From NCBI RefSeq assembly GCF_039908635.1, contig NZ_CP150918.1, positions 1,364,001 through 1,428,000 on the forward strand: a DNA stretch of 64,000 bases. The letters run 5' to 3'. The notes below the pieces were generated by a model. It ran no database searches, was not told the DNA's origin, and was given only the letters and a program-made list of their open reading frames with translations. The position numbers and the translations under genes were made by a program. Shown in pieces: positions 18,210-32,824 of the stretch; position 1 is the first letter of the stretch; each line of letters begins with the position of its first letter. Source of the stretch: Pseudomonas purpurea (lineage in GTDB: Bacteria; Pseudomonadota; Gammaproteobacteria; Pseudomonadales; Pseudomonadaceae).

Positions 18210-19396
18210 GTCGCCCACAACAGATTACTGTCCTGGGGGCTACAGGCTCGATCGGCCTGAGCACGCTGGATGTCATTGCTCGTCATCCGCAGCGTTATCA
18301 GGTGTTCGCCCTGAGCGGCTTTACCCGATTGGCTGAGTTGTTGGCACTGTGTATTCGTCATACGCCGCGCTTCGCGGTTGTGCCTGAGTTGGTTGCGGCT
18401 CGTGGGTTGCAGGACGATTTGCGTGCCGCCGGCCTGTCTACGCGAGTACTCGTGGGTGAGGCGGGGTTGTGTCAGGTTGCCTCCGACCCTGAGGTCGATG
18501 CGGTCATGGCGGCGATTGTCGGTGCGGCGGGGCTGCGTCCAACGCTGGCAGCGGTCGAGGCGGGCAAGAAGATCCTTCTGGCCAACAAAGAAGCATTGGT
18601 CATGTCCGGCGCCTTGTTCATGCAGGCAGTGCGCAAAAGCGGTTCGGTGCTCTTGCCGATCGACAGTGAGCACAACGCAATTTTCCAGTGCATGCCGCAG
18701 GACTTTGCCCGTGGCCTCAGTGCTGTGGGTGTGCGGCGGATTTTACTGACAGCTTCTGGCGGTCCGTTCCGGCAGACGCCGTTGTCCGAACTGGCGCATG
18801 TGACGCCTGATCAGGCCTGTGCCCACCCTAACTGGTCGATGGGGCGCAAGATTTCAGTCGATTCGGCCAGCATGATGAACAAAGGCCTGGAGTTGATCGA
18901 GGCCTGCTGGTTGTTCGATGCCAAGCCATCCCAGATTGAAGTGGTGATTCACCCGCAAAGCGTCATTCATTCGCTGGTCGACTATGTTGACGGCTCGGTG
19001 CTGGCGCAGTTGGGTAACCCGGACATGCGCACGCCGATTTCCAATGCGCTGGCGTGGCCTGAGCGGATCGACTCCGGTGTGGCGCCGTTGGACCTGTTTG
19101 CCATCGCACGACTGGATTTCCAGGCGCCCGATGAAGATCGTTTCCCTTGCCTGCGCCTGGCTCGTCAGGCTGCAGAGTCGGGTAACAGCGCGCCAGCCAT
19201 GCTGAATGCGGCCAATGAAGTGGCGGTCGCTGCGTTTCTTGATGGGCGTGTCCGTTACTTGGAGATCGCGAGTATCATTGAGGAAGTCTTGAATCTCGAG
19301 CCTGTGGTTGCGGTTGATGATCTCGATGCAGTGTTTACGGCGGACGCCAAGGCACGAAGCCTGGCCGGGCAATGGTTGAGTCGTCACGGACGATAG
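18206..19396 (+). CDS. dxr: 1-deoxy-D-xylulose 5-phosphate reductoisomerase
   Basis: A 396-residue NADPH enzyme, the committed step of the MEP isoprenoid pathway (DXP to MEP). The nucleotide loop [15 protein letters not shown] is at the N-terminus. [12 protein letters not shown] and ASGGPFR, with the metal and substrate residues, follow. The GTG start at 18206 overlaps the cdsA stop by 4 bases and gives [18 protein letters not shown] at 18191 would intrude further into cdsA. ispD and ispF of the same pathway lie later in the window. Confidence 0.97.
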   Translation: MSRPQQITVLGATGSIGLSTLDVIARHPQRYQVFALSGFTRLAELLALCIRHTPRFAVVPELVAARGLQDDLRAAGLSTRVLVGEAGLCQVASDPEVDAVMAAIVGAAGLRPTLAAVEAGKKILLANKEALVMSGALFMQAVRKSGSVLLPIDSEHNAIFQCMPQDFARGLSAVGVRRILLTASGGPFRQTPLSELAHVTPDQACAHPNWSMGRKISVDSASMMNKGLELIEACWLFDAKPSQIEVVIHPQSVIHSLVDYVDGSVLAQLGNPDMRTPISNALAWPERIDSGVAPLDLFAIARLDFQAPDEDRFPCLRLARQAAESGNSAPAMLNAANEVAVAAFLDGRVRYLEIASIIEEVLNLEPVVAVDDLDAVFTADAKARSLAGQWLSRHGR

Positions 19397-19450
19397 GTGC
19401 AGCCGGGCGCAAGCATGCGGCAGTACTGAATAGGATTGCGGAGAAAGCAG

Positions 19451-20803
19451 ATGAGCGCGCTCTATATGATTGTCGGCACCCTGGTGGCATTGGGTGTGCT
19501 GGTCACCTTCCATGAATTCGGCCATTTTTGGGTCGCCCGCCGCTGTGGCGTGAAGGTTCTGCGCTTCTCCGTAGGCTTCGGCATGCCGTTGTTGCGCTGG
19601 CACGACAAGCGTGGCACGGAATTCGTGATTGCGGCCATTCCCCTGGGTGGCTACGTCAAAATGCTCGATGAGCGCGAAGGCGAAGTACCGGCTGACCAGC
19701 TCGATCAATCGTTCAATCGTAAAACCGTTCGTCAGCGGATCGCCATCGTGGCGGCCGGTCCCATTGCCAACTTCTTGTTGGCTTTTGTGTTTTTCTGGGC
19801 GCTGGCCATGCTCGGCAGCGAGCAGGTGCGCCCGGTCATCGGGGCGGTCGAGGCGGGCAGTATTGCCGCCAAGGCGGGTTTGAGCCCTGGGCAGGAAATT
19901 ATTGCGATTGATGGCGAGCCGACTTCCGGGTGGGCCGCAGTCAATCTGCAGTTGGTTCGTCGACTGGGGGAAAGCGGTGCGTTGCAGTTGCTGGTTCGTG
20001 AGCAGGGTTCCAGTGCCGATTCGCCGCGTGAGCTGACGCTCGATCATTGGCTCAAGGGTGCCAATGAGCCAGACCCGATTCGCTCGCTGGGTATTCGTCC
20101 GTGGCGTCCGGCGTTGCCGCCGGTGCTGGCTGAACTCGATCCGAAAGGCCCGGCTCAGGCTGCCGGGCTGAAAACCGGCGATCGCTTGCTGGCGCTGGAC
20201 GGTCAGGTGCTCAACGATTGGCAGCAAGTGGTCGACTGGGTCCGTGTACGTCCTGATACCAAAATTGTGCTGCATGTCGAGCGCGACGGTGCTCAAATCG
20301 ACGTCCCTGTTACCTTGGCGGCGCGCGGTGGTGCGAAAGCAGCGAGCGGTTATCTGGGGGCTGGCGTCAAGGTTGTCGACTGGCCGCCAGAGATGATTCG
20401 CGAGGTCAGCTTCGGCCCTGTCGCGGCGATTGGCGAGGGCGCGCGTCGCACCTGGACCATGAGTGTGCTGACCCTTGATTCGCTAAAGAAAATGTTGTTC
20501 GGCGAGCTCTCGGTAAAAAACTTGAGTGGACCGATAACCATTGCTAAAGTGGCGGGCGCTTCTGCCCAGTCGGGTGTCGCTGATTTCTTGAATTTCCTTG
20601 CTTATCTGAGTATTAGCCTGGGAGTTCTCAATTTGTTGCCCATCCCTGTACTGGATGGGGGGCATTTGTTGTTTTATCTGATCGAGTGGGCGCGTGGTCG
20701 TCCCTTGTCGGATCGGGTGCAGGGTTGGGGGATACAGATCGGTATCAGTTTGGTGGTCGGGGTGATGTTGCTTGCTCTGGTCAACGATCTGGGTCGACTG
20801 TAA
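19451..20803 (+). CDS. rseP: Site-2 intramembrane zinc protease RseP
   Basis: A 450-residue inner-membrane protease. It cuts the anti-sigma factor (RseA/MucA type) after the site-1 protease and so frees the envelope-stress sigma factor (AlgU in Pseudomonas). The zinc site HEFGH is at residues 21-25 in the first helix. Two PDZ domains lie in the periplasmic middle (PVIGAVEAGSIAAKAGL; LDPKGPAQAAGLKTGD). The third zinc ligand is in NLLPIPVLDGGH near the C-terminus. The ATG at 19451 is chosen with GGAGAAAG upstream. It is followed by bamA. Confidence 0.97.
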   Translation: MSALYMIVGTLVALGVLVTFHEFGHFWVARRCGVKVLRFSVGFGMPLLRWHDKRGTEFVIAAIPLGGYVKMLDEREGEVPADQLDQSFNRKTVRQRIAIVAAGPIANFLLAFVFFWALAMLGSEQVRPVIGAVEAGSIAAKAGLSPGQEIIAIDGEPTSGWAAVNLQLVRRLGESGALQLLVREQGSSADSPRELTLDHWLKGANEPDPIRSLGIRPWRPALPPVLAELDPKGPAQAAGLKTGDRLLALDGQVLNDWQQVVDWVRVRPDTKIVLHVERDGAQIDVPVTLAARGGAKAASGYLGAGVKVVDWPPEMIREVSFGPVAAIGEGARRTWTMSVLTLDSLKKMLFGELSVKNLSGPITIAKVAGASAQSGVADFLNFLAYLSISLGVLNLLPIPVLDGGHLLFYLIEWARGRPLSDRVQGWGIQIGISLVVGVMLLALVNDLGRL

Positions 20804-20877
20804 CGCTTCGCTGAATTGCGAATCTGCCGCATTTTGCGGCAGTTTGTTTATTGCCAGTTGGAATAAGAAAGGACTTC

Positions 20878-23250
20878 ATGAAACGTCTGCTGCTAACTGC
20901 GGTTCTCACCGTATTGATGATCGCCGAAGTTCACGCCGAGTCCTTCACTATCTCCGATATTCGCGTCAATGGCCTCCAGCGGGTCTCCGCGGGTAGCGTC
21001 TTTGGTGCCTTGCCGTTGAACGTCGGTGAACAGGCGGATGATCGTCGCCTGGTGGAATCCACTCGTGCGCTGTTCAAAACCGGTTTCTTTCAAGATATCC
21101 AGCTGGGCCGCGATGGAAATGTCCTGGTCATCACGGTAGTCGAGCGCCCATCGGTCGCCAGTATCGAGATCGATGGCAATAAGGCGATCTCCACTGATGA
21201 CTTGATGAAAGGTCTCAAACAGTCCGGTCTGGCCGAAGGCGAGATCTTCCAGCGTGCGACCCTTGAAGGCGTGCGTAACGAACTGCAGCGTCAATACGTC
21301 GCTCAGGGCCGCTACTCGGCGACCGTCGACACCGAAGTGGTGCCGCAGCCGCGTAACCGCGTTGCCTTGAAGGTCAATATCAACGAAGGCACCGTTGCTG
21401 CTATCCAGCACATCAACGTGGTGGGTAACACCGTTTTCGCCGACGAAGACCTGATCGACCTGTTCGAACTCAAGACCACCAACTGGTTGTCGTTCTTCAA
21501 GAACGATGACAAGTACGCTCGTGAAAAACTCTCCGGTGACCTGGAACGCCTGCGTTCCTACTACCTGGACCGTGGCTATATCAACATGGATATCGCCTCG
21601 ACCCAGGTGTCCATCACCCCGGACAAGAAACACGTCTACGTCACCGTCAACGTTAACGAAGGCGAAAAGTACAGCGTTCGTGACGTCAAGCTGAGCGGCG
21701 ACCTGAAAGTCCCTGAAGACCAGGTCAAGGCTCTGTTGCTGGTTCAGAAAGGCCAGGTGTTCTCGCGCAAGCTGATGACCACCACCTCCGAACTGATCAC
21801 GCGTCGTCTGGGTAACGAGGGTTATACCTTCGCCAACGTCAACGGCGTACCGCAGCCACACGACGATGATCACACTGTCGATATCACCTTTGTGGTTGAT
21901 CCGGGCAAGCGTGCTTATGTAAACCGCATCAACTTCCGCGGCAACACCAAGTCGGAAGACGAAGTACTGCGCCGTGAAATGCGCCAGATGGAAGGTGGCT
22001 GGGCTTCGACCTACCTGATCGACCAGTCCAAGACCCGTCTGGAGCGCCTGGGCTTCTTCAAGGAAGTCAACGTCGAGACGCCGGCTGTACCGGGCACCGA
22101 CGACCAGGTAGACGTGAACTACAGTGTTGAAGAGCAAGCTTCCGGTTCGATCACCGCCAGCGTTGGTTTTGCTCAGAGCGCCGGTTTGATCCTGGGCGGT
22201 TCGATCACCCAGAACAACTTCCTGGGTACAGGTAACAAGGTCAGCATCGGCCTGACCCGTAGCGAATACCAGAGCCGCTATAACTTCGGTTATGTCGACC
22301 CCTACTGGACTGCTGATGGCGTGAGCCTGGGTTACAACGCGTTCTATCGCACCACTGACTACAAAGACCTCGATGTCGATGTGGCCAACTATGCGGTAGA
22401 CAGCCTGGGTGCTGGCGTCAGCGTCGGCTATCCGATCAGCGAAACCTCGCGTCTGACCTTCGGTCTGACCGCGCAGCAAGACAAAATCAATACCGGTAAG
22501 TACACCGTTGACGAAATTTTTGATTTCGTGAAAAAGGAAGGCGACAACTACCTGAACTTCAAGGCATCGGCCGGTTGGTCCGAGTCGACCCTGAACAAGG
22601 GTGTATTGGCGACACGTGGCCATTCCCAGAGCCTGACCCTGGAAGCCACCACGCCAGGCAGCGACCTGTCGTTCTTCAAACTCGACTATCGCGGTCAGTT
22701 GTTCCAGCCGTTGACTGACAACTACACCATGCGTCTGCATACCGAACTCGGTTATGGCGATGGCTACGGTTCGACAGATGGTCTACCGTTCTACGAGAAC
22801 TACTACGCAGGCGGTTTCAACTCGGTTCGTGGCTTCAAGGACAGTACCCTGGGTCCTCGCAGTACGCCAAGTACCGGCAAGAATCCTGGTACAAGCAAAG
22901 ACCCGGACCAGGACCCTCTGCCGTTCGGTGGTAACGTGCTGGTTCAAGGTGGTGTAGAAATTCTGTTCCCGCTGCCCTTCGTCAAGGATCAGCGTTCGTT
23001 GCGGACCTCGGTCTTCTGGGACGTTGGTAACGTGTTCGACAGCAATTGCTCTTCGAACAAGGTATCGGCTACTGGCAAGAAAATTGAGTGCAACAATATC
23101 GATCTCTCCGGTCTGGCCAGCTCGGTCGGTGTCGGTGTGACGTGGGTTACTGCACTGGGGCCATTGAGCTTTGCGTTGGCGATGCCGATCAAGGAACCGG
23201 ATAACGCTGAGACTCAGGTGTTCCAATTCTCCCTCGGTCAGACTTTCTAA
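20878..23250 (+). CDS. bamA: Outer membrane protein assembly factor BamA
   Basis: A 790-residue Omp85 protein, the essential core of the BAM complex that folds beta-barrel proteins into the outer membrane. A signal peptide MKRLLLTAVLTV...VHA is cut near residue 20. Five POTRA domains fill the periplasmic N-terminal half. The C-terminal barrel ends in the expected phenylalanine (FSLGQTF). GGFNSVRGF contains the conserved RGF-type motif of barrel loop 6. AAAGGA precedes the ATG. The periplasmic chaperone Skp is encoded next. Confidence 0.98.
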   Translation: MKRLLLTAVLTVLMIAEVHAESFTISDIRVNGLQRVSAGSVFGALPLNVGEQADDRRLVESTRALFKTGFFQDIQLGRDGNVLVITVVERPSVASIEIDGNKAISTDDLMKGLKQSGLAEGEIFQRATLEGVRNELQRQYVAQGRYSATVDTEVVPQPRNRVALKVNINEGTVAAIQHINVVGNTVFADEDLIDLFELKTTNWLSFFKNDDKYAREKLSGDLERLRSYYLDRGYINMDIASTQVSITPDKKHVYVTVNVNEGEKYSVRDVKLSGDLKVPEDQVKALLLVQKGQVFSRKLMTTTSELITRRLGNEGYTFANVNGVPQPHDDDHTVDITFVVDPGKRAYVNRINFRGNTKSEDEVLRREMRQMEGGWASTYLIDQSKTRLERLGFFKEVNVETPAVPGTDDQVDVNYSVEEQASGSITASVGFAQSAGLILGGSITQNNFLGTGNKVSIGLTRSEYQSRYNFGYVDPYWTADGVSLGYNAFYRTTDYKDLDVDVANYAVDSLGAGVSVGYPISETSRLTFGLTAQQDKINTGKYTVDEIFDFVKKEGDNYLNFKASAGWSESTLNKGVLATRGHSQSLTLEATTPGSDLSFFKLDYRGQLFQPLTDNYTMRLHTELGYGDGYGSTDGLPFYENYYAGGFNSVRGFKDSTLGPRSTPSTGKNPGTSKDPDQDPLPFGGNVLVQGGVEILFPLPFVKDQRSLRTSVFWDVGNVFDSNCSSNKVSATGKKIECNNIDLSGLASSVGVGVTWVTALGPLSFALAMPIKEPDNAETQVFQFSLGQTF

Positions 23251-23295
23251 GAGCCTGACCCAAGATAACGACAATGGATTTTGTAGGAGTGCATC

Positions 23296-23799
23296 GTGCG
23301 TAAGTTGACTCAATTGGTTCTCCTGGCGACTGTCCTGGTAGCGACCCCGGCATTTGCCGAAATGAAAATTGCGGTACTGAACTACCAAATGGCTCTGCTG
23401 GAGTCGGATGCGGCGAAGAAGTACGCCGTGGACGCCGAGAAGAAGTTCGGTCCGCAACTGACCAAGCTCAAGACTCTGGAAAGCAGTGCCAAAGGCATCC
23501 AGGATCGTCTGGTCAGCGGTGGCGATAAAATGGCCCAGGGCGAGCGCGAACGCCTTGAGCTGGAATTCAAGCAAAAGGCCCGTGACTTCCAGTTCCAGTC
23601 TAAAGAGCTGAACGAAGCCAAAGCCGTTGCTGACCGTGAAATGCTGAAGCAGCTCAAGCCAAAACTGGATAGCGCTGTGGAAGAAGTCATCAAAAAAGGT
23701 GCTTTTGACCTGGTCTTCGAGCGTGGTGCAGTGATTGACGTCAAACCTCAGTACGACATCACCCGCCAGGTTATCGAGCGCATGAACCAACTGAAGTAA
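23296..23799 (+). CDS. skp: Periplasmic chaperone Skp (OmpH)
   Basis: A 167-residue secreted chaperone that holds unfolded outer-membrane proteins on their way to BamA. The signal peptide ends around TPAFA (residue 21). The rest is mostly charged helix, fitting the tentacle-like trimer. It starts with GTG, with GTAGGAG upstream. It lies between bamA and lpxD, as in most gamma-proteobacteria. Confidence 0.95.
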   Translation: MRKLTQLVLLATVLVATPAFAEMKIAVLNYQMALLESDAAKKYAVDAEKKFGPQLTKLKTLESSAKGIQDRLVSGGDKMAQGERERLELEFKQKARDFQFQSKELNEAKAVADREMLKQLKPKLDSAVEEVIKKGAFDLVFERGAVIDVKPQYDITRQVIERMNQLK

Positions 23800-23802
23800 T
23801 CC

Positions 23803-24858
23803 ATGACAGCGACTATAAAACTCGGCCAGTTGGCCGAGTTCCTCGGGGCCACGTTGCGTGGCTCTGCGGAGAAAGAAATTACTGGGCTAGCCACCTTGCA
23901 GGAGGCTGGCCCAGCTCAGTTGAGCTTTCTGGCAAATCCCCAATACCGTAAATACCTGGCCGAAAGCCAAGCCGCAGCTGTGTTGCTGAAGGCCGCCGAT
24001 GCCGAAGGGTTTGCCGGTGATGCGCTGGTTGTGCCTGACCCGTATGCCGCGTATGCGCGGGTTTCCCATCTGTTTGATCCGAAGCCCAAGGCTGCTGCCG
24101 GGGTTCATCCGACAGCCGTTGTGGCTGAGGATGCGGTGGTTGACCCAGCGGCGAGTATTGGTGCGTTTGCCGTGATCGAAAGTGCTGCACGGATCGCCGC
24201 GGGCGTGACGATTGGCGCTCATTGCTTCATCGGCGCACGTAGCGAAATCGGCGAAGGTGGCTGGCTGGCTCCGCGTGTGACGCTGTATCACGACGTGCGG
24301 GTCGGCAAGCGAGTGGTGATTCAGTCGGGTGCGGTGCTGGGCGGTGAAGGCTTCGGCTTTGCCAACGAGAAGGGCATCTGGCAGAAAATTGCCCAGGTCG
24401 GCGGCGTGTTGATCGGCGACGATGTCGAAATTGGCGTTAACACCGCTATTGATCGCGGTGCGCTGGCCGATACCGTGATCGGTAATGGCGTGAAGCTCGA
24501 CAACCAGATTCAAATTGCCCACAACGTGCAGGTCGGCGACCACACCGCCATGGCCGCTTGCGTGGGGATTTCCGGCAGTACCAAAATCGGCAAGCATTGC
24601 ATGCTCGCTGGTGGTGTAGGGCTGGTAGGACACATTGATATTTGCGACAACGTTTTCCTGACCGGGATGACGATGGTGACTCACTCGATTACCGAGCCGG
24701 GCTCCTACTCATCTGGTACAGCCATGCAGCCAGCGGCCGAATGGCGCAAAAGCGCGGCTCGCATCCGTCAGCTCGATGACATCGCGCGGCGTTTGCGACA
24801 GCTGGAGAAGCGTGTAGGGGACGTGACCCCTGACGCCAATGCTTCATCTGAAGGCTGA
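23803..24858 (+). CDS. lpxD: UDP-3-O-(3-hydroxyacyl)glucosamine N-acyltransferase LpxD
   Basis: A 351-residue trimeric left-handed beta-helix enzyme, third step of lipid A synthesis. An N-terminal uridine-binding domain (about 1-100) precedes many hexapeptide repeats ([40 protein letters not shown]). The catalytic His lies in [16 protein letters not shown]-terminal helix ([11 protein letters not shown]) follows. It sits three bases after skp and starts the lpxD-fabZ-lpxA-lpxB group. Confidence 0.97.
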   Translation: MTATIKLGQLAEFLGATLRGSAEKEITGLATLQEAGPAQLSFLANPQYRKYLAESQAAAVLLKAADAEGFAGDALVVPDPYAAYARVSHLFDPKPKAAAGVHPTAVVAEDAVVDPAASIGAFAVIESAARIAAGVTIGAHCFIGARSEIGEGGWLAPRVTLYHDVRVGKRVVIQSGAVLGGEGFGFANEKGIWQKIAQVGGVLIGDDVEIGVNTAIDRGALADTVIGNGVKLDNQIQIAHNVQVGDHTAMAACVGISGSTKIGKHCMLAGGVGLVGHIDICDNVFLTGMTMVTHSITEPGSYSSGTAMQPAAEWRKSAARIRQLDDIARRLRQLEKRVGDVTPDANASSEG

Positions 24859-24966
24859 TACCATTTCCATATCAAGTGTGCTCAGCCGCTAGACTGCCTC
24901 CTTGATTTGCTAGCGGAGTGCGCGTTTGCCGCGCGCTCCCAATCTTTACATAGGCTTCCCCCCGAA

Positions 24967-25407
24967 ATGATGGACATCAACGAGATTCGCGAATACCTGC
25001 CTCACCGTTACCCGTTCCTGCTGGTGGACCGGGTGGTGGATCTGGATGTTGAAGGCAAGCGCATTCGTGCCTACAAGAATGTCAGCATCAACGAACCGTT
25101 CTTCAATGGTCACTTTCCGGCGCACCCGATCATGCCGGGCGTGCTGATCATCGAGGCGATGGCGCAGGCCGCAGGCATCCTGGGTTTCAAGATGCTGGAC
25201 GTGAAACCTGCCGATGGCACCCTTTACTACTTCGTCGGCTCCGACAAGCTGCGTTTCCGTCAGCCGGTCAAGCCTGGCGACCAATTGATCCTTGAAGCCA
25301 CGTTCATCAGCTGCAAGCGCAAGATCTGGAAGTTTGAATGCCAGGCGTCGGTGGATGGCAAGCCGGTATGCTCGGCCGAGATCATCTGTGCGGAACAAAA
25401 AGTATGA
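24967..25407 (+). CDS. fabZ: 3-hydroxyacyl-[ACP] dehydratase FabZ
   Basis: A 146-residue hot-dog-fold enzyme of fatty acid elongation. The catalytic His is in [14 protein letters not shown] and the Glu in [11 protein letters not shown]. The start [17 protein letters not shown] at 24967 is the pseudomonad form; the open frame upstream has no homology. It overlaps lpxA by 4 bases. Pairing it with lpx genes balances hydroxyacyl-ACP between phospholipid and lipid A. Confidence 0.97.
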   Translation: MMDINEIREYLPHRYPFLLVDRVVDLDVEGKRIRAYKNVSINEPFFNGHFPAHPIMPGVLIIEAMAQAAGILGFKMLDVKPADGTLYYFVGSDKLRFRQPVKPGDQLILEATFISCKRKIWKFECQASVDGKPVCSAEIICAEQKV

Positions 25408-26180
25408 GTTTGATTGACCCTCGCGCAATCATCGATCCGACGGCCATTCTGGCCAACGACGTCGAGGTCGGCCCTTGGTCGATCGTCGGCGCAGGTGTGG
25501 AAATCGGCGAGGGAACAGTGATCGGGCCGCACGTGATACTTAAGGGCCCGACCCGGATTGGCAAGCACAACCGCATCTACCAGTTTTCATCGGTAGGTGA
25601 GGACACGCCCGATCTGAAGTACAAGGGTGAAGAGACCCGCCTGGTGATCGGTGACCACAACATCATCCGTGAAGGCGTGACGATTCACCGTGGCACCGTC
25701 CAGGACCGTTCCGAAACGACCCTGGGCGACCACAACCTGATCATGGCTTATGCCCATATCGGCCATGACAGCGTGATCGGCAACCACTGCATTCTGGTCA
25801 ACAACACCGCACTGGCGGGCCATGTGCATGTTGAAGACTGGGCGATCCTGTCCGGTTTTACCCTGGTTCACCAGTATTGCCATATCGGCACCCACAGCTT
25901 TTCCGGCATGGGTACGGCCATTGGCAAGGATGTTCCGGCCTACGTCACGGTGTTCGGCAACCCGGCAGAAGCCCGTAGCATGAACTTCGAAGGCATGCGC
26001 CGTCGTGGTTTCAGCGAAGACGCCATCCACGCGTTGCGCCGTGCCTACAAAGTGGTTTATCGCCAGGGCCTGACCGTTGAGCAGGCGCTTGCCGAGCTGG
26101 CCGAGCCTTCGGCACAGTTTCCCGAAGTCGCGGTCTTCCGCGACTCGATCCAGTCATCGACTCGCGGCATCACCCGTTAA
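25404..26180 (+). CDS. lpxA: UDP-N-acetylglucosamine acyltransferase LpxA
   Basis: A 258-residue beta-helix acyltransferase, first step of lipid A synthesis. It starts [20 protein letters not shown] with hexapeptide repeats over the first two thirds. The catalytic His is in [15 protein letters not shown]. The C-terminal helical part begins near [19 protein letters not shown]. The ATG overlaps the fabZ stop. lpxB follows after 2 bases. Confidence 0.98.
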   Translation: MSLIDPRAIIDPTAILANDVEVGPWSIVGAGVEIGEGTVIGPHVILKGPTRIGKHNRIYQFSSVGEDTPDLKYKGEETRLVIGDHNIIREGVTIHRGTVQDRSETTLGDHNLIMAYAHIGHDSVIGNHCILVNNTALAGHVHVEDWAILSGFTLVHQYCHIGTHSFSGMGTAIGKDVPAYVTVFGNPAEARSMNFEGMRRRGFSEDAIHALRRAYKVVYRQGLTVEQALAELAEPSAQFPEVAVFRDSIQSSTRGITR

Positions 26181-26182
26181 CC

Positions 26183-27313
26183 ATGGCCAATCTGCGTATT
26201 GCGCTGGTGGCGGGCGAAGCCTCCGGCGATATTCTGGGTGCAGGTTTGATGCGTGCGCTGAAGGTTCAGCACCGAGACGTTGAGTTCATCGGTGTTGGCG
26301 GTCCGCTGATGCAGGCCGAAGGCCTGACCTCATACTTTCCAATGGAACGCCTGGCGGTCATGGGGCTGGTTGAAGTCCTGGGGCGTTTGCGTGAGTTGCT
26401 TGCTCGACGCAAGAAGCTGATCGCGACCCTGATCGCGGAAAAGCCGGACGTGTTCATCGGCATCGATGCGCCGGACTTCACCCTCAATATCGAACTCAAA
26501 CTGCGTCAGGCCGGCATCAAGACCGTGCACTACGTCAGCCCTTCAGTCTGGGCCTGGCGGCAGAAGCGCGTGCTGAAGATCCGCGAAGGCTGCGATTTGA
26601 TGCTGACGTTGTTCCCGTTTGAAGCCAAATTCTACGAAGAGAAAGGCGTGCCCGTGCGGTTCGTCGGCCATTCGCTGGCCGATGCCATTCCCTTGGAGGC
26701 TGATCGTGCTGCCGCTCGCGCTGAGCTGGGATTGACCGCTGGCCCGTTGGTCGCGTTGATGCCGGGCAGCCGAGGCGGTGAAGTCGGACGCCTGGGTGGC
26801 TTGTTCCTTGATACGGCCGAGCGTTTACGTGCGCTGTGTCCGGGTGTGCGGTTTGTCATGCCGTGTGCCAGCCCGGAGCGTCGCGAGCAGATCGAAGCGT
26901 TGCTGGTGGGGCGTGATTTGCCGGTGACACTGCTCGATGGTCGGTCACATCAAGCGCTGGCCGCCTGTGATGCGGTGCTGATTGCCTCCGGCACAGCGAC
27001 GCTGGAGGCCTTGTTGCACAAGCGGCCGATGGTGGTTGCTTATCGCCTGGCGCCGCTGACGTTCTGGATTCTCAAGCGCATGGTCAAAAGCCCCTACATC
27101 TCGTTGCCGAACTTGCTGGCCCAGCGTTTGCTGGTACCCGAGTTGCTGCAGGACGATGCAACGCCCGAGGCGCTGGCGCAGACCCTGTTGCCGTTGATCG
27201 AGGGTGGCGAAGAGCAGACTGCCGGGTTTGATCAGATTCACCGCACCTTGCGCCTTGATGCTTCGAATCAGGCCGCAGACGCCGTCCTTAACTTGATCGG
27301 CAAACCTCAATGA
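26183..27313 (+). CDS. lpxB: Lipid A disaccharide synthase LpxB
   Basis: A 376-residue peripheral-membrane glycosyltransferase (GT19) that joins UDP-2,3-diacylglucosamine and lipid [17 protein letters not shown] at the N-terminus, [12 protein letters not shown], and [20 protein letters not shown] near the C-terminus are family signatures. It overlaps the rnhB start by 4 bases. Confidence 0.98.
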   Translation: MANLRIALVAGEASGDILGAGLMRALKVQHRDVEFIGVGGPLMQAEGLTSYFPMERLAVMGLVEVLGRLRELLARRKKLIATLIAEKPDVFIGIDAPDFTLNIELKLRQAGIKTVHYVSPSVWAWRQKRVLKIREGCDLMLTLFPFEAKFYEEKGVPVRFVGHSLADAIPLEADRAAARAELGLTAGPLVALMPGSRGGEVGRLGGLFLDTAERLRALCPGVRFVMPCASPERREQIEALLVGRDLPVTLLDGRSHQALAACDAVLIASGTATLEALLHKRPMVVAYRLAPLTFWILKRMVKSPYISLPNLLAQRLLVPELLQDDATPEALAQTLLPLIEGGEEQTAGFDQIHRTLRLDASNQAADAVLNLIGKPQ

Positions 27314-27951
27314 GTAATGTAAAGATGCAAATGGGCCTGGATTTCACCCTCGTCGCAGACGCCGAAGACCTTGTGGCGGGTGTCGATGAAGTCGGTCGTG
27401 GTCCGTTGTGCGGTGCGGTCGTAACGGCGGCAGTGATCCTCGATCCGAGCCGACCGATTCTCGGTCTCAACGATTCGAAGAAGCTCACCGAAGCACGCCG
27501 CGAAAAGCTCTACGACGAAATCCGCGAGAAAGCCCTGAGCTGGTGTATCGCGCGTGCCGAAGTTGAAGAAATCGACGAGCTGAATATCCTGCACGCCACC
27601 ATGCTGGCCATGCAGCGCGCGGTCGCAGGCCTGCACATCATGCCGAAACTGGCGATGATCGATGGCAACCGATGCCCGCAACTGGCAATGCCTGCCGAAG
27701 CGGTGGTCAAGGGCGATAGCAAGGTGCCGGCGATTGCCGCCGCCTCGATTCTGGCGAAAGTCAGCCGGGATCGCGAAATGGCTGCTTTCGAACTGATTTA
27801 TCCGGGGTACGGCATCGGCGGCCACAAAGGCTACCCGACTCCCGTTCATCTGGAAGCCTTGGCCCGTTTGGGGCCGACACCCATTCACCGACGCTCCTTC
27901 GCCCCTGTGCGGCTGGCTTACGAGGCGCGTGAGGGTTTGATCGAGCGTTAG
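27310..27951 (+). CDS. rnhB: Ribonuclease HII
   Basis: A 213-residue endonuclease that cuts at single ribonucleotides in DNA and at RNA-DNA hybrids. [14 protein letters not shown] carries the DEDD residues D and E; the other acids lie in [10 protein letters not shown] and in the [15 protein letters not shown] region. The ATG at 27310 overlaps the lpxB stop (ATGA). A later in-frame ATG at 27325 or 27334 could also be used. A large palindrome separates it from dnaE. Confidence 0.97.
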   Translation: MSNVKMQMGLDFTLVADAEDLVAGVDEVGRGPLCGAVVTAAVILDPSRPILGLNDSKKLTEARREKLYDEIREKALSWCIARAEVEEIDELNILHATMLAMQRAVAGLHIMPKLAMIDGNRCPQLAMPAEAVVKGDSKVPAIAAASILAKVSRDREMAAFELIYPGYGIGGHKGYPTPVHLEALARLGPTPIHRRSFAPVRLAYEAREGLIER

Positions 27952-27973
27952 TCGCAAGGCTGATGTTTTTACC

Positions 27974-28037
27974 AAGGCCCGGTACAATCCGGCACTTTAA
28001 AGCGCAGCCGCTTTAAAGTGCCGGATTTCCGGGCCTT
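27974..28037. repeat. Large palindrome between rnhB and dnaE
   Basis: The inner arms AATCCGGCACTTTAAAGCG and their complement make a perfect 19-bp stem with a CAGC loop. The outer arms AAGGCCCGG/CCGGGCCTT extend it past a 3-versus-1 bulge. TACAAT, a possible -10, lies inside the bulge side (27983-27988). No T run follows, so a simple terminator is unlikely. Confidence 0.75.
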
Positions 28038-28066
28038 GTTGTCTCCACGTTATTAGCAGGATCACT

Positions 28067-31588
<3,522 letters not shown>

Positions 31589-31743
31589 CGGTCAGGTACG
31601 TGTTTTCTTGTTATCAAGAGTGTGCCCTGATCTCGATCCGAATTTTTAATCTCGACCTCAACGCGCCTCTCCCTTAAGGTAGGGCGCGAATAGACAACCG
31701 GCCGGCCCAAGCTCTCTTGGACGTCGACCCAAGACGGACGCCT

Positions 31744-32691
31744 ATGAACCCGAATTTTCTTGATTTCGAACAGCCGATCGCCGACCTGCAAGCCAAGATC
31801 GAAGAGTTGCGCTTGGTCGGTAATGACAATTCGCTGAATATCGGCGATGAAATCTCCCGCCTGCAAGACAAGAGCAGCACGCTCACCGAAGACATCTTCG
31901 GCAAGCTGACCAGTTGGCAGATCGCACGCCTGGCGCGTCACCCGCGTCGCCCGTACACCCTGGACTACATCGAACACATCTTCACCGAGTTCGATGAGTT
32001 GCACGGTGATCGCCACTTCTCCGACGACGCAGCCATCGTTGGCGGTGTTGCCCGTCTGGACGACCAGCCGGTGATGATCATCGGTCACCAGAAAGGTCGC
32101 GAGGTGCGCGAGAAGGTTCGCCGCAACTTCGGCATGCCGCGTCCGGAAGGCTACCGCAAGGCTTGCCGCCTGATGGAAATGGCCGAGCGTTTCAAAATGC
32201 CGATCCTGACCTTCATCGACACCCCGGGTGCATACCCGGGTATCGACGCTGAAGAGCGTAACCAGAGCGAAGCGATTGCCTGGAACCTGCGGGTCATGGC
32301 GCGCCTGAAAACCCCAATCATCGCCACCGTGATCGGTGAGGGTGGTTCCGGTGGTGCGCTGGCGATCGGTGTGTGCGATCAGTTGAACATGCTGCAGTAT
32401 TCGACCTACGCGGTGATCTCGCCGGAAGGTTGTGCTTCGATTCTGTGGAAAACCGCCGAAAAAGCCCCGGATGCCGCTGAAGCGATGGGCATCACCGCCG
32501 AGCGCCTGAAAGGCCTGGGTATCGTCGACAAAGTGATCAGCGAACCACTGGGCGGCGCACACCGCAATCCGGCGGCTGCTGCGGCTTCGATCCGTGCCGA
32601 GCTGAGCTCGCAACTGGCGATGCTGAAGAAGTTCGACAACGATGCGTTGCTGGCTCGCCGTTACGAGCGTCTGATGAGCTACGGTCTCTGA
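31744..32691 (+). CDS. accA: Acetyl-CoA carboxylase carboxyltransferase subunit alpha
   Basis: A 315-residue crotonase-fold subunit that, with AccD, moves the carboxyl group from biotin to acetyl-CoA to make malonyl-Co[20 protein letters not shown] at the N-terminus, [20 protein letters not shown] and [13 protein letters not shown] are signature stretches. The ATG at 31744 is chosen from homology; its SD is weak, and an ATG at 31717 would add nine residues. It stands alone after dnaE and before a REPIN. Confidence 0.97.
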   Translation: MNPNFLDFEQPIADLQAKIEELRLVGNDNSLNIGDEISRLQDKSSTLTEDIFGKLTSWQIARLARHPRRPYTLDYIEHIFTEFDELHGDRHFSDDAAIVGGVARLDDQPVMIIGHQKGREVREKVRRNFGMPRPEGYRKACRLMEMAERFKMPILTFIDTPGAYPGIDAEERNQSEAIAWNLRVMARLKTPIIATVIGEGGSGGALAIGVCDQLNMLQYSTYAVISPEGCASILWKTAEKAPDAAEAMGITAERLKGLGIVDKVISEPLGGAHRNPAAAAASIRAELSSQLAMLKKFDNDALLARRYERLMSYGL

Positions 32692-32710
32692 TCTGACCTC
32701 GCTCTACCCA

Positions 32711-32800
32711 TGTGGGAGCGAGCTTGCTCGCGATGGCGATTTAACATTCAACCAATAGGTTGGCTGTTACACCGCCATCGCGAGCAAGCTCGCTCCCACA
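32711..32800. repeat. REPIN between accA and tilS
   Basis: TGTGGGAGCGAGCTTGCTCG at the left and its complement at the right form a 90-base REPIN. The arms continue as CGATGGCG/CGCCATCG. It may end the accA transcript. Confidence 0.88.
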
Positions 32801-32824
32801 TTTGATTTGGGCCAAGTGAACATT

